Part shown: positions 22,486 to 33,773 of the stretch, one piece after another
How the letters are laid out: every line of letters starts with the position of its first letter
Position numbering within the stretch: the first letter of the stretch is position 1
Origin: Orobanche coerulescens
Lineage: Eukaryota > Streptophyta > Magnoliopsida > Lamiales > Orobanchaceae
NCBI GenBank assembly: GCA_033398695.1
Contig: CM065805.1
Span: 164,711,787-164,775,786 of the forward strand
Direction: 5' to 3'
Length of the DNA: 64,000 bases
The notes under the pieces: generated by a model
Told to the model about the DNA's origin: nothing
The model's database searches: none
The model's input: the letters and a program-made list of their open reading frames with translations, nothing else
Made by a program: the position numbers and the translations under genes

Positions 22486-24823
22486 TGTAACACCCCGAGA
22501 TATTCGGAATAATTACAGCGCCGTAAACCCTTTAGATAAGGATTTACAAGGCTAATTTTAAAAGAAGTGTAAAAATAAACCAATCGAACACTGGAATTCA
22601 CATACAGATTTGAAACAAACGATCAAATGTGCTGACTTATACAACCATATCGAAAAGACTTTATTAATACAGACTTTCTCTATTACTATATGAACCAAGA
22701 AGACAAATCATAATAATAAGAACATCAACCACATCATCGAGCCATCTCATCGTCACCGTCTGCATCGTGGTCGCCCTCCCGCTCCTCGACTACCCGAACA
22801 TCAAAACAATGTCCACCCCCGAAGGGGTTAGCAAAACAATGCTAGTACAAGTATCGTCATAGAATAAATCATTAATACATCATAAAACATGCAAACGGAC
22901 TTCCGCCACGGAATCCAACGATGTGAATCCTCACGATTCCATCTACACAATACAGGTAATCCAATGATCCAGCGCCCTTGGTATAGATCCCCATGATGAT
23001 CCCGTCGGACCAACGCATGGTGGAAAACCCGTCCAGCGATCCGGCCCTCAAGATAGATCCCCATGATGATCCCGCTTGACCAACGCATGGTGGACATTCG
23101 ATCCCAGCCCTCGATAGATCCTCATGATCCCCTGATCATTTATACCATAAATGAAACAATTATGCATACACATATGCATTTTAATATGTTCATCAATACG
23201 AACAAACAACAACGAATATCACGAAAATTCTCAGAAATACATCTCATATTCAACAATATGAATAAAACCACAAGCATGATAAATCGAACTCGACATATGA
23301 TACTTGCCTCGAAAATGGCAAGGACGAAACACTTCAATGTTCTCGACACGCTCGAAGGCCGCCTCCTTCGATCAACGTAACAAGCTCGAACCTTAACAAA
23401 AGGAACGATATACAAATCATCTCAAGTCGAACGATGGCCTAACAATTCGGTCTACGGCCGAAAAGCTCAAAATAACCAATCTGCCTGGACTGCTTAGCGC
23501 GCGCTACGTACTCTACGTAACGTGCGCTAAGACGAACTGTTAGCGTACGCTATCGTATAGGACTAGCGTGCGCTAGCCACGGTCTGGCAGTCTGACTCGG
23601 CTGGTCTCATAACGTACGCTACGTACGTTTCGGGCGTTATCTGACCCCGATAGCGCACGTTAACTCACACGTGTTAGCATGCGCTAATATTGCATGGCAG
23701 AATACTGCAAGTCGAAAACTGGGTTGAATGGTGAGGAACTCATGAATCCTACCGTGATAATACAAGTTATCCTCGGGCAAATCATGCTAATAAGGTTTGT
23801 GGAAGATTTATGATCGTGAAATACAAATATACGGATAGCCAACTCAACATCATAATTCATCTACGATCTCCAAGAAATAATCTAAGTTCCATTTGTTCTA
23901 CGTTCCAAAACACATGATTCCCTCGTGTAAAACGTATCAACTGGGTAAATATCCGATTATTGATCATAACTCGATTTGAACATGCTTAGGAGTCCTTATA
24001 ATAAGATGGTTCAAAGGTTCATACGATATATAATGCCGATACGTCAAAAGTATCCTTCTAACATGTGATGACCGATTATAAACGAAATACTTGCTATCAA
24101 AACATGATTCAAACTTCTTCAGGAACATTACTAACATCAGTGAAGAATCACCTACCTCAAAGTAGTGAAGAATACGGAGGAAAATGAAGCTATCCAACAC
24201 CGAAGGCTTGAACACCAATCTCCAATGATAGACGATCTTCAATCTCGAACTAGGAGGTTGATATGAAGTGTTTAGGACGAAGGGAGTTATGATCTAAGTG
24301 TAAGAGTTCGGGTTATGGGAGGAGAAAAACTGAAATCTCGAATAGGATGATGTCCTATTTATAATAAATGGCTATTAGCGCGCGCTAGACCCTGTTCGTA
24401 GCGTGCGCTAACGGCTCACAGTCTAAACTGTACTCGGCACTTAGCGTGCGCTACGCATATACCTATAGCGTGCGCTAAGGCGTTGACTCGGCTTTTCTCG
24501 AAAGCCGTCCAGGTACATCCGACACGATCCGACAGGGGTCCCCCGGCCAGATCTCACCTACCGCACGTCCCAATCAATTTGACCACGCATAGCGTGCGCT
24601 AATTACATTCTGTAGCCTGCGCTATGAAACCATGTTAGCGTACGCTACCCTTAGCCTGTAGCGTGCGCTACATGCACAGAATTTCAACCTTACAAATCAC
24701 AACCATGAAATTAAACGCTCGGCAACATCGGATTATGAAATACGGAGAATAATACTCAGACAAAAGTACAATCATTACAATATCACAAGTTCCAATTACA
24801 TAACAGAAATCTCGGGCATTACA
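22486..24823 (-). repeat. Element B 5' LTR
   Basis: 2338 bp with the same layout: dyad clusters 24374-24671 and 23493-23687, TATAAATAGG (rev. 24354-24363), GAGGCAAGT (rev. 23302-23310). It differs from the 3' LTR mainly inside the dyad clusters, in the GGTCCGACGGG block and by a 13 bp indel near 24385. Confidence 0.92.
24354..24671 (-). promoter_or_regulatory. TTAGCGTGCGCTAA palindrome array and TATA box of LTR B
   Basis: Eight or so dyads of the type TTAGCGCGCGCTA, TAGCGTGCGCTAA or TTAGCGTACGCTA end about 10 bp upstream of TATAAATAGG (minus strand). A second cluster (23493-23687) lies about 670 bp downstream of the TATA, inside the transcribed part. The 3' LTR repeats both (17214-17520, 16369-16553). 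Confidence 0.78.
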
Positions 24824-24828
24824 GAAGA

Positions 24829-25310
24829 CATTTCCCATCCGTTGTATTGTTGTTATCGATTGACCGTTCTAAGGTAATCGATGTATTGAATTGGGACTGT
24901 CGAAGACATTTCCCAACTGTTGTGTCGTTGTTATCGATGAGCCATTCTAAGGCAATCGATGTATTGAATTGGGACTATCGAAGACATTTCCCATCCGTTG
25001 TATTGTTGTTATCGATTGGCCGTTCTAAGGTAATCGAGGTATTGAATTGGGATTATCGAGGATAGTTCCCATTCGTTGTATCATTGCTCTCGATTGGCCG
25101 TTCTAAGGTAATCAAGGTATTGAATTGGGATTATCGAGGATAGTTCCCATCCGTTGTGTCGTTGTTATCGATGATCCATTCTAAGGCAATCAAGGTATTG
25201 AATTGGGGATTATCGAAGAGAGTTCCCATCCGTCGTGTTGTTATCGATTGGCCATTCTAAGGCAGTCGAGGTATTTGAATTGGTACCGCTGAGGATGGTG
25301 TCCATTCGTG
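24829..25310 (+). repeat. 78 bp tandem repeat in LTR C
   Basis: About six units of roughly 78 bp lie here with a further unit at 15280-15357, left of the nested element B. Each carries TTCCCATCCGTTGT, TTATCGATTGGCC, TTCTAAGG and GTATTGAATTGGGA. The split array confirms that B inserted into C. Confidence 0.85.
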
Positions 25311-25939
25311 AGTTATTGTTGTCGTGTTGGCCGACTCAAGGTAGCACATTATCATTCTTGTAAACTCGGTAATTTTGTGATCGTTGAGGGTTGAGCATTC
25401 TAAGATTGTTGTGTTGTGATTGTTGATCGCGTTAATCGATCCTTAGGGATTATGATCCCAGGATGGTTGTTTTGGATATTGTTGGTCGTGTCGATCTTTC
25501 ATTATCTGTGTGTCCTAGTTCATTTTGGTGAGTCTTTTGACCCATATTAGATGTGTTATCGTTTGAGTTTTGTTGTCATGTTGCATCGTGACATATCTGG
25601 AATCATATCTGCGTGCCGATTGGTTATGTGTAGGATTTTTAGCCAGGCACATGATGGTCATGCGTGGATGTTTCCGCATTGGACCGTGCACATGAGACGT
25701 AGTTCATGAGGCTAATTAGGTACATTGTCCCACGTATATTCTGGATTCCGTATATGGGGTGGACATGTGTATGGACACATTTTTGGATCAGGCGTACTGT
25801 GATGTCCCTCTTGAGCCTTATGGATTTGGTCGTTCATAGTCCATGTTGTATTGGATATATCCGACGGTTTGCGACTGGTTGTTCATACGCCGAGGGGTAT
25901 GTTCGACAGTCTGGTTTGTTTCTTTGAGATCCGTATTGT

Positions 25940-26075
25940 GATGATATACAGCTTCGGGCTGTTCGGCTTTCAGGCCATCGTGATATTGTGGCAGCTTCGG
26001 CTGAGTGGTTTTCAGACCATTGTGATATTGTGGCAGCTTCGGCTGAGGGCTTTCAGGTCATTGTGATATTTTGGT
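25940..26075 (+). repeat. Short tandem repeat (about 42 bp) in LTR C
   Basis: Three units carry CAGCTTCGG, CTTTCAGGCCAT or TTTTCAGACCAT, and GTGATATTGTGG. They lie in the 3' half of the LTR and are non-coding. Confidence 0.75.
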
Positions 26076-26771
26076 ATTTCTTTTGGAGCCTTCGGGCACT
26101 ATGATTTGTATCTAGTCAGCGTTGGTTTAGTTTACCTTCGTGTAATTTCACTGTTGTGTTCTATATTGATGATTCGCCATTGGGCACGTGTATTCTAACC
26201 TGTTGAGCAGGTATTGATCGTATGTTATGGGCATAGTATTTCATGAATGCTCGATTCTTACCATGGTTTGTGAGCATCTCGTATTGCCATTGTTGTACCG
26301 TTTATTATGCCTTTGGATGCATATCATGTTGTGCATGTATTTGATATTCATTATCTGGATGACTGACCCCATGGAGGCGGAACATGTTTTCATGTTTTAG
26401 GTGTTTGCGAGGAGAGAGTTGAGACACAGGGGCATGACGTTGGTGACGAGGCATTCGAGCGATAGTAGTCCGAGATGTTTTGGTGTTCATGTCGGTCAGA
26501 CAGTTTGGAGTACTCTAGTTTTGTCAGTTGTTGTCATTTTGTATTATCCGAGCAAGACTCGTGGATGTTGTTGTATTTTATTTTGGCCATGTAGGCCCAT
26601 CCTTGTCGTTGAAATTCCATATCAGAATAGTATGTCGGATGTCATAGTAGGGACTGAGTTTCCCCTTTTGGCCAGTTTGTTGTATTTTAGTCATGTTCGC
26701 CTAGTGGATCTCCTGGTGTGGGGTCCACGGAACTGTAGTGACCCAATGGAATTTGGGGGTGTTACATTTAT

Positions 26772-27385
26772 GGAATGACACATCGGGCAAACCTCTAACG
26801 ATTCCCTGTCTGGCTAGTTTGTTTATCATCTTGAAGTTGATGTGTGACATCCTCTTGTGCCATAGCCAGCTTTGATCTACAGTGCTTTTGGCAACAAAAC
26901 AAGGAACAGTAGAGCTCGTAGGCTTCTAGTCAGCAATATATATATTACCTGACCTGCTTCCTCTGAGGACGATTTCCTTGGTCTTGATGTCTTTCACTCT
27001 AAAGTGGTCTAAATCGAATTTCACCGAGAATTGTTTGTCACAAAACTGGCTAATACTAAGTAGGCTGTACTGTAGGCCTTCAACATAAGCTACGTCACTG
27101 AGTTTGAACTTTTCTACAAGCAGGGTTCCCTTTCCTCTTGTTCTTCCTTTGGACTTGTCACCGAAGCACACTTTTGGACCGCGACCTTCTACATAATCTG
27201 ACAGTTTGTTTACATCTCCTGTCATGTGCCGAGAACATCTACTGTCAAAGTACCAGATGTCCTTCTCTTTGATATCCTGTAAGGAAAGAGATTAAGTAGA
27301 TTTAGTTCCCCTTTGATTGTTGGGTCTATGTATGTTAGTGCCTTTTGGTATCCAAATTTGCCTGACAGCAATAGGTTTGATGTAG
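26772..27385 (-). pseudogene. Element F protease end and gag-pre-integrase
   Basis: Minus-strand text reads KDIWYFDS-R-CSRHMTGDVN (about 27260-27200). Copia proteases usually have DSG at this place, so the Gly is replaced. It continues YSLLSISQFCDKQFSVKFD, VLRGSRSGNIYIAD, a stop, then WLWHKRMSHINFKMINKLAR and GIVRGLPDV, the gag-pre-integrase domain. The frame is then cut by solo LTR C and resumes at 13339. Confidence 0.82.
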
Positions 27386-27386
27386 G

Positions 27387-28855
27387 TTACTTTTGGTCCA
27401 TTTTTGCGGTGTCTACGTGGGCAGGTACGTAGTCGTTGTAACCTTGATAATTATACATGTGAAATTTAGGGTTATAGTTCCAGTATGATTGACGTCTAGG
27501 AGGTGGAGCCATTTTCTTAGATCTTATAGCTTGTCTTCTGGGTCTCCAGTTCCCAGAGCTGTTGTCGATACTGCACGGCGACCTGCTTTTTTGATGGATA
27601 ACGGGACTCCTGTATTCAATATCTAGGCCCACTGTAATGTTGATAGTACTGTGGTGTTTTTCTTTGATTTTGGATACATCCTTCTATCTAAATGGCTACT
27701 AGCGCTCTTGATATGCTCGGGGAGCATGCTATTGATTACGTCTTACATGTCTGGGAGGCTGAGGTTTCTGCTGTCTGTGATATGATCTTGGTGGTGGAAT
27801 CGCAGCCTTCTCTGTATGAGGGGAAGCTGTAACCTTTGCAGGACTTGGAATTTCTTCAGGTACAGGAATGGGTTCCACACCCCTGACGATTACCGTACTA
27901 GACTTTCCCTTATGAGAGAATGAATTATATCCTAAGCCACTTTTATCATGAGCATGTTTCCCAGTGCTTAGAATTTCTTCCAACCATTTAGATGATTTCT
28001 CAAATGATTTCAGGAATGTCTCTAATTCTCCTTCTCACTTTTCGAGAGTTTTTACTTTGCCTTCGAGTAAAGCAAAATCATTGGTCTTGTTCTCATTACG
28101 AGACTTAGCCTCATTTAGATAGTGGGAAAGTTGATGGTTGCTTTCCATGAGTTTTTCAAGTGTGACCTTGCCGTTTTCGCAATCAATAGATATATTTTCA
28201 TAGTTGTTTTTCAGCAAGTCATTTTCAACTTTTAGGTCTATATTTGAAATTTCGAGTTCTATGTTTTCTCGTTTTAAAGTCTCATGAGCCTTTTGAATGT
28301 TATTGAATTCATTCAACATGTTTTCGAAGGTATGCGATACATTTACAGGAGTAGTTGAATTTGAACTTACTTCATCATCGCTATCCTCATCGTCCTGTAT
28401 TTTTTTGGCCATAAAGCATATATATGCTTTATCTTCAATATCATCGTCGGAGGAGTCACTGTCAAGCTCCTCAGTACCCTCGCAAATAAGCTTGAGTTTC
28501 TCCCAGATTTCCTTAGTTGTCTTATAGCTCTTTATCTTTGAGAATGTGCCTTTGTCGAGAGTGATAAATAGTGCATTCTTGGCTACATTATCGAGATTCG
28601 CACGCTTATGATCGTCAGCTGTCCATTACTCGCGCTCCTTATCGAGCATTTCAGCGTGAGGTTATCCTTCTATCCTTGCGGCAGACTTAACCTTCATTAT
28701 CTTTATTGGACCTTCTTGGATGACGAATATCATCTCCTCGTGCATGGCTGCAAGATGAGCTTCCATCCTAATTCTCCAGTCATTAAACTCATTAATAGAG
28801 AACATAGGAACCTTGTTTATCATAGAGGTATCCATTTAAGAAATAGGAAAGATGA
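27387..28855 (-). pseudogene. Element F gag (DUF4219/UBN2-type with coiled coil)
   Basis: From about 28800 the minus strand reads MFSINEFNDWRIRMEAHL and MIFVIQEGPIKIMK (DUF4219-like), then TTKEIWEKLKLICEGTEELD where most of the UBN2 domain is deleted, then DSDSSDDDIEDKAYICFMAK and a long heptad-like coiled coil (ENIELEISNIDLKVENDLLK onward, about 28300-28035). The C-terminal part (PPPRRQSYWNYNPKFHMYN) is broken by stops and frame changes. A long coiled-coil gag is typical of Sireviruses. Confidence 0.75.
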
Positions 28856-30008
28856 TGAAATGTAATATGGTTTTCAAAGGATAGTGGTTTGTGGATCTGA
28901 CTCAGTTAAAAATCGACCGATTCTTTTTAGAATCAACCGCCCCAATACCACTTGTTGGCCACTAAGTATACAATAAACAGCTTAGGGAGTAAGAGTACAA
29001 TAAGTTGTACATTCTTCGAAGTTAATTTGCGTAGCGGAATAATGTTGTGTGAGTTGCTGTAAGTACAGCAACTAGGTGTTCTCTTGTTTGCTTGATGCGT
29101 ACAGGATTTAACATTGTATACTAGATAAATCATAGTAGACTAAAAACAATAAAGACAGAAAGTAAATAACACAGTTTAAAGTGGTTCGAAATAAACCCCT
29201 CTACGTCTACTGGTCCTCCACACAGGAGTAAAGAGTTTATTAAAATCACTACATACACAACTACATGACTTTAACTAAACCTGTCTCTGTATCGTTCACA
29301 CAGATTGATACAGGGACTGTAGCTTAGCGACGTTCACACAGATTGGCTTGACCTCTTTCGACTCGCTTCTTCTCACATGGATCGAAGCTTCGTCTTCAAT
29401 GCTATTCTTCCCACACGGGTTGGAATACGCAAAGATTTTTAGTCCACACAGGGCTAATGATAATCTCAACGATAAGGGTAGAACTAATCTCAAACAGCAG
29501 CTCTATCCTTGATAAACGATCGATGTAGGCTGTGCTGTTTGTGTTTAGGACTTGGTATATTTCTTTGCATGGATACTGATGTATGCTTACGAAATATACT
29601 TCTTTGTAATCTCTGGAATGTTAGAGTAATGTGTCAGAGATTTCGCAATAATGAATAATGTGTATATGAAGTCCTCTTGCTTGGGGCTATTTATAATCTT
29701 GGAATTGTATCCGTTATAAATATAGCCATTGTTGATTGGTGAGATGTTGACGTCTGTCTTGATTGGCGGCTGCTGAATGTTTGAATTAAAGCATATCGCA
29801 TTTAATGCTTCAGACATCCTTTCTGTCTTTGCATTAAATGCTCTTCAGAGCGTTCAGACTTCTCTCTCTCCGGCTGCATTAAATGATGTCCGATCAGCAA
29901 TAAATGATGCTTTAACCGTGAATACTTTATGAATAAATAATTTTTATCTCACAACGGTTTAAAGCTTCTTTTGTTCAGTCCTGTTGGATATGTTTTACTT
30001 TTCCTAAG

Positions 30009-31307
30009 TGTTAGGCGTATTTTTATGCGCTTATTTATCATTAGTTTATATCCATTTTGAGCCTAAAAAGCATAAATGAGCTTTTAATGCACTATTCTTA
30101 TATGTTTTGCAGGAAATTGGAGTCTGAAAGCCTAAACGACGAAAAACGGGCAAAAACAGTAATTTTTGGTCATGAGCCGCGGCACAAGGATGCTGAGCCG
30201 CGGCACACGCACGGCCCAAAGCCCCAAGCGGATCAGACTCGTGCCGCGGCACAAGGATGCTGAGCCGCGGCCCAGGAAGAAAAATAGCGCGCCCAGGTAT
30301 GCGCTAAAGGTTAGGGGCCGCGGCACAGCTTAAGTGAGCCGCGGCCCACAGGGCGGTTTTGCTGAGACTTCCGCGTTTCTTTGCCGTTTTTGGAGCCTGT
30401 TCCCAACCTAATTCCCGAACGCGTTTTGGAGGCTAAGGACAACTATAAATAAGCGTTTAAGGTCAGAAAAGGGGAGCATCAAGAAATCATCGATCAGGAA
30501 GACATCACAGGACAGAAGAACACAAGGAGGAGATTTGTGGGCAACGACAAGACCACGGATCCCTTACGGTTTCTCTTAATTTTTCCGCATCTGATTTTCT
30601 AGATCTGTTCGAGTAGGATTGTGATTGTAACCGATTACATGACGGTTTGATTTATTTATTTTTATTTCAATTTACTCGTTATTCATATTGAGTTGGATTT
30701 TTCTCATTGTTCTTAATGCTTTTTAATTGTCTGGCCAACAGTTGAATTGTTTTGAATGTCTTTATGGATTCGGGAGATGAAATTTAGGCATAGTTCTTGT
30801 GAGAATAATCATGATTTTTCGTGAGATAGGGATATACTCATGGGAATTGTAAAGCCTATTTATTGTGGGAATTCATGAACTGTTTTAGCTCTTAATTATC
30901 TAATTCGAATAGGGATATATCGAGTTAATAATTCTTAGTATTTTCTATCGACCTTGGGAAAGGCTTTAGAATAATTTAGGAATTCCTGGCTTACAATCGA
31001 TTGAATAAAAGTGAGTGAATTGAATTGAATAAAAATCATTCCTGATTGTTTGAGTTGAAAATCATAATCCTACACCCTTATTATTATTATTATTATCTTT
31101 ATTATCACTATTATTATTTTCTATTTATTTTTCTGCAATTAGTTTAGATATAAATTCCATATAATTGTTCTTCAAATAAAATTGTGAGTTGACTATATTT
31201 TGGTACTTAGTGAAATGAGTCCTCGAGGGAACGATATCTTACTTATCACTTTATTACTTGTTGACACCGTGCACTTGCGGCATAGTGTGAGGGATTTCCT
31301 CACAACA
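30009..31307 (+). repeat. Element G 5' LTR
   Basis: 1299 bp, TGTTAGGCG to CACAACA. It has six GCCGCGGC dyads (30174-30348), CTATAAATA (30443-30451), then transcript-like text and a TTATTATTATTA tract near 31080. Confidence 0.92.
30174..30451 (+). promoter_or_regulatory. GAGCCGCGGCAC palindrome array and TATA box of LTR G
   Basis: Six dyads centred on GCCGCGGC, most written GAGCCGCGGCAC or GTGCCGCGGCAC, lie within 175 bp. CTATAAATA follows about 95 bp later. The 3' LTR repeats the array (33934-34110) with several dyads shortened. Confidence 0.8.
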
Positions 31308-31313
31308 AGTTTT

Positions 31314-31331
31314 TGGCGTCGTTGCCGGGGA
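31314..31331 (+). promoter_or_regulatory. Primer binding site, element G (Asp-tRNA type)
   Basis: TGGCGTCGTTGCCGGGGA, 6 bp after the LTR, one base different from TGGCGCCGTTGCCGGGGA, the site used by Athila elements and usually assigned to tRNA-Asp. Confidence 0.8.
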
Positions 31332-31423
31332 TTTGACTTTTCGCTAATATCATTACCAAGCAACTCTAATTTTAATTTGAAGATTTTTTTTTTCTTTAGT
31401 CTCTATATTTTTATTTTTTCATT

Positions 31424-32161
31424 ATGTTTTCCTTTGATTATAGTGACCCTTGGCATTTCATAAATTTCGATGTTCTTAATAATTTGCCTAATAGGGTCAG
31501 TCAGCCCCCTCCCCCGAAACAAAAGACCATGCTTGAATAATTTGTAGACTCTCTCAAAAATGCTGATAGTACCCCTCTTGAGCGAGAATGTGCACGTCTT
31601 GGTCTTGAGATTCACTATGGTTATTTTCCAGCTCATAGATTTATTAGTGAAGTTGAGGGGGAGGTTGAGAAGAAAGACATGCTGAGTTTTAGGGTCGATC
31701 CCCCAGCACCTGATAATTACATAAAGTGTGATGAGCTTGTAGAAGAAGTTACCATTGATGATGTTTCCAAAGAAATTTCATTAAATTATCATCAAACTTC
31801 GACTAATAAGGTGAACACTTTTGTGCCTAAAATTTTATTAACGGTGCCGCGCATAATTTTTCCTAAATCCATAATGGGAGAGATTGATCCCATTACTTCT
31901 GATTTTGTTGAGGCTGATTCTTTGAGTTCTAATGAGGTTGTTCATGATATGTCTTTACTATCTACTCATTCGAACTCTACTTATTTTTTCATACCTTACG
32001 ATTATTATATTCTTTCATCATTTTTTGGTTGTCCGCATAATTATTCTTACTCATTATTTTTGGCAACCAGACATGAACCAAAGCCTCCCTTGTGGAATAA
32101 GAGGCTTATAGATTGCAAAAAGGGGGTATTTGGCAATCTCCTTAGAAAGAAGCCACGTTAA
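31424..32161 (+). CDS. Element G private ORF, unknown function
   Basis: 246 codons including the stop, ATG at 31424 being the first in the frame after the PBS. A single in-frame TAA at codon 39 (31538-31540, after MLE) breaks it; an ORF from 31679 remains open. The protein starts MFSFDYSDPWHFINFDVL, has LERECARLGLEIHYGYFPAH, then an acidic Ser/Thr-rich middle, and ends KPPLWNKRLIDCKKGVFG and LLRKKPR. No gag knuckle, protease, RT or integrase motif and no clear membrane segment is seen. I do not recognise the family. Its place (between PBS and a stem-loop after the stop) is that of gag-pol in element I. Real coding is suggested by the long open frame in AT-rich DNA with only one nonsense codon. 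Confidence 0.6.
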
Positions 32162-32203
32162 ATTTTTTTGCCACGTCGTGCTCAAGACGTAAAATAGAGC
32201 GCT

Positions 32204-32223
32204 TGATGGGAGGCAACCCATCA
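32204..32223 (+). promoter_or_regulatory. AGGCAA-loop stem after the element G ORF
   Basis: TGATGGG-AGGCAA-CCCATCA forms a perfect 7 bp stem 43 bases after the stop codon and is preceded by AGAGCGCT. The same loop with a different paired stem stands after pol in element I (60406-60423). Confidence 0.7.
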
Positions 32224-32430
32224 TTTTTACTTCTTTTCTAGTTAGTTGTTTTTATTTGATTTTTTTTTTTCGTTAATAATTTTCTTTTCTTTGTTTTGTT
32301 ATTTCGTTTGGATTCGTGTATTCTTGTGGCCCTGATTTCTCTAATATTTTGTTTTACCCCAATGAGTATTATCCTTCATATTCTAGTCTTTCTTGACTTA
32401 ATGTCTACAGTTAATTCATGACTAGAGACT

Positions 32431-33758
32431 AAGTTTGGGGGTCCCTGGTGATGTTGGGCAATTATTTGAAGTATGGCCTGACAGACGATTCCACTCAAAC
32501 ATGTGCTGGCTTTCAAGAAGACATTTCGAATAAGATTCACTTTTTCTTATCTCTTTTATTTTCACATGAGTTTTATTGTTGATGATTTTATGTGTAGCGG
32601 AATAAATTGAAGCATGCGATATTTTCTTAATTTTTCTTGGTTATAAATTGCGATTTCATCATTGCTTTATTTTTCATGCATGCTGTTATTGGTTTTTGCC
32701 AAAATCGTGAATTTTTCGTGCGAGTGTAAAACTGATGTTACGATACTGATTTCTCTTTGAAGAAACGGTTGACTTTTGGTCGAGTTACAGTCAGCGATAT
32801 CTGTTTCTGTTGAGTATTCATTTAGGTCCGAAATTTTTTCGTTTTTGTAGAAATCTTAGCAGATAAGAAAGGAGACATACGTGTTTTCAAATCACGGTCT
32901 ATACGTTTGGTTAAACTTTTCGCGTAGCTAGTCGTCCAGTAACATGAGTTTTGTTGGCACTTAGATTGAGTTTAGAGTCGGACAGTTTTTCCCAAAAAGT
33001 CGAGAATTCATATGCGTTCTATGATGGAAAGTCTAGTAACCGGGGGTATTCACGCGACCCATTGTTTACTCTCGCGTAAAACGACAACCCTGATTAGACT
33101 AGTGACTTAGAAATATCGCATTACCGATGATAGGAAGCCTAGTAACCGGGGTATTCACGCGACCCATTGTTTACTTTTGTGTAAAACAGCAACCTTGAAT
33201 CGGACGTGCGGGAATTGCTATTCGAGTTTTTTCTCCGTTGTAGAGGGGGACTTAGTAACTAGAAGCATTCATGTGCCCCATGAGTGTCTTTTACGTCAAA
33301 CGATTCCCCAATATATGAGAATGGAAATCCACCCTAGGATTATCCCGATGAAACATCCCGAGATCCGAACCTAGTGGTTAACTCGAATCTATATTATTGA
33401 TCATACATAAGGGAATACTATCCGAGGATTAATTTTGACAATGAAAATCTTAAATTTTTGCCACTAGATCATGGATCAAGCGATTGGCTTGTTTAATCTA
33501 ACCCTTCATATTGACGGTCGGTTAAATTCACGCTTGTTAATCTTTGAGCTTGATTTTCTTCATGAACGGTTGGTTAGGACTGAAAATGATTACTTCTTGG
33601 AATCAGTGTCCGTGGATGTGACTCACTATTACGACACTCGTATTATTCTTTGAGATTTTCAGGGTAGTATTGATTAAGTTGAGCACTACGGACTTGCACG
33701 AGTATTCACAATACTTTTTGTTTAAAATTGATTTTTGCTTGAGGACAAGCAAAGGCTC
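32431..33758 (+). other. Conserved non-coding block of element G, opened by an internal polypurine tract
   Basis: AAGTTTGGGGGT at 32431-32442 duplicates the tract at 33759-33770. The 1.3 kb between has no convincing ORF but matches 61482-62672 of element I at roughly 90% in its best parts (for example the shared 15-mer GAAACATCCCGAGAT). It contains three degenerate copies (about 33031, 33138, 33249) of a CTAGTAACCGGGG ... TTTAC-TCTCGC-GTAAA module. Confidence 0.7.
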
Positions 33759-33773
33759 AAGTTTGGGGGTATT
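33734..33773 (+). promoter_or_regulatory. Hairpin and polypurine tract of element G
   Basis: TTTGCTTG-AGGA-CAAGCAAA (33734-33753) is a perfect 8 bp stem. AAGTTTGGGGGT (33759-33770) follows and the LTR starts at 33774. Confidence 0.8.

Larger units (their letters stand above)
15358..24823 (-). mobile_element. Element B: complete Tekay chromovirus (Ty3/gypsy)
   Basis: A full element on the minus strand: 5' LTR 22486-24823, PBS, gag, protease, RT, RNase H, integrase, chromodomain, polypurine tract, 3' LTR 15358-17671. A perfect 5 bp duplication GAAGA flanks it (15353-15357 and 24824-24828). The LTRs are nearly identical over long stretches, so the insertion is recent, yet gag-pol is split by many frameshifts. 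The C-terminal chromodomain marks the chromovirus class. Confidence 0.92.
13345..26766 (+). mobile_element. Solo LTR C (Tekay-like), interrupted by element B
   Basis: Begins TGTAATATCC and ends GGGGGTGTTACA, flanked by a perfect 5 bp duplication TTTAT (13340-13344 and 26767-26771). No internal region is present, so it is a solo LTR formed by recombination. Without B it measures about 3.95 kb. Its orientation is given by the palindrome array and TATA near the left end. It sits in the integrase of copia F. Confidence 0.88.

Noticed and set aside
30046..30326. ORFs through the GCCGCGGC array
   Set aside because: Repeated MPRL and AAAQH-type peptides come from the palindromes. The same happens at 33828-34099, 60426-60833 and 62720-63025.
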